From: JACMLD01 sp038207265
GTDB lineage: Bacteria > Bacteroidota > Bacteroidia > Chitinophagales > Chitinophagaceae
Length of the DNA: 64,000 nucleotides
Assembly: GCA_038207265.1 (NCBI GenBank)
Contig: JBBQZZ010000006.1
Span: 1 to 64,000, forward strand
Direction of reading: 5' to 3'
Below the pieces are notes generated by a model. The model did not search any database and was not told the origin of the DNA. It worked only from the letters and a program-made list of their open reading frames with translations. Of the stretch, positions 63,782-64,000 are shown one piece after another (position 1 is the first letter of the stretch; the number at the start of each line of letters is the position of its first letter). Position numbers and translations under genes: made by a program.

Positions 63782-64000
63782 TTAGTTACCTGCAGCAGCT
63801 TTTGTTTTTATCTCCAGCAGCAAATTGTCCAATGCATGCCGGTCAAAATATTGTCCGTTAACAATAACTGCATCAATTTCCTTTGTTGCTGCTATGTTAT
63901 GAAGTGGGTTACTATTTAAAACCAGAATATCAGCCCGTTTATTTTTTTCAATGGCTCCGTACTCATTTATAATTTTAAAAAAAGCAGGTCCGTTTATTAC
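63782..64000 (-). CDS. Amidohydrolase family protein, C-terminal fragment (runs off the right edge)
   Basis: The minus strand is open from the right edge to a TAA at 63782-63784, giving the last 72 residues. They read as the closing part of an imidazolonepropionase-like amidohydrolase: YGAIEKNKRADILVLNSNPL followed by ATKEIDAVIVNGQYFDR. This is the usual beta-sandwich end of cytosolic or exported metal-dependent hydrolases. The metal-binding motifs lie outside the window, so substrate and export cannot be judged. Confidence 0.85.
   Translation of the reverse strand, partial: VINGPAFFKIINEYGAIEKNKRADILVLNSNPLHNIAATKEIDAVIVNGQYFDRHALDNLLLEIKTKAAAGN

Overview
The window reads as a chromosomal segment of a Bacteroidota bacterium, most likely a member of the Chitinophagales/Chitinophagaceae. 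The evidence is the 5' part of a 16S rRNA gene of that type at the left edge, perfect or near-perfect TTTG-N19/20-TAnnTTTG promoters (the Bacteroidota sigma factor consensus), TonB-dependent receptors (one with a carboxypeptidase-regulatory-like N-terminus), LytTR and hybrid-kinase signalling, DUF4476, DUF4136 and DUF1593 families, and very weak Shine-Dalgarno signals. Coding is dense with few long gaps.

Layout. 1-977: start of an rRNA operon (minus strand) behind three tandem promoters. 978-2872: lemA followed by two TPM-domain genes. 2967-11750: M1 aminopeptidase, a DUF4476 protein with a repetitive linker, truA, a PQQ-type sugar dehydrogenase, and the glycolytic genes pgk and gapA. 12025-12096: tRNA-Glu(TTC) with its own promoter and terminator, followed by about 600 bases without a convincing gene that contain a tRNA T-arm-like scrap.

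12753-29355 is the outstanding region: six tightly packed minus-strand genes (331, 414, 1136, 1134, 1870 and 629 aa) with 4-base overlaps or gaps of 2-23 bases. None has an export signal or a recognisable classical enzyme domain. Sampled lines are visibly richer in G+C than the flanks. The 1136-aa protein resembles DUF6603 proteins, the 414-aa protein may have an alpha/beta-hydrolase-like core, and the 1134-aa protein carries the only clear transmembrane stretch. This is the best candidate for an undescribed multi-protein system, probably acquired by transfer next to the tRNA.

29747-42603: a small secreted protein, a DUF1593 nucleoside-hydrolase-like protein, a thioredoxin-fold protein with a TMEM220-like membrane protein, a TonB-dependent receptor, a ThuA/sugar-dehydrogenase/PKD/cytochrome c fusion lipoprotein, and a complete split phosphorelay (hybrid histidine kinase divergent from an Hpt protein and a LytTR response regulator). 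43014-55043: a DUF4136 lipoprotein, a beta-CASP RNase-like protein, a DUF4442 protein, a membrane-anchored papain-like protease, and housekeeping genes lysA, scpB, atpG and secA. 55293-64000: a secreted protein of unknown role, a Tat-exported serine hydrolase, a second TonB-dependent receptor, an S9 peptidase, a small lipoprotein, a DoxX-like membrane protein and the 3' end of an amidohydrolase gene running off the right edge. Several strong hairpin terminators separate convergent units. I saw no CRISPR array and no intact insertion sequence or transposase gene.
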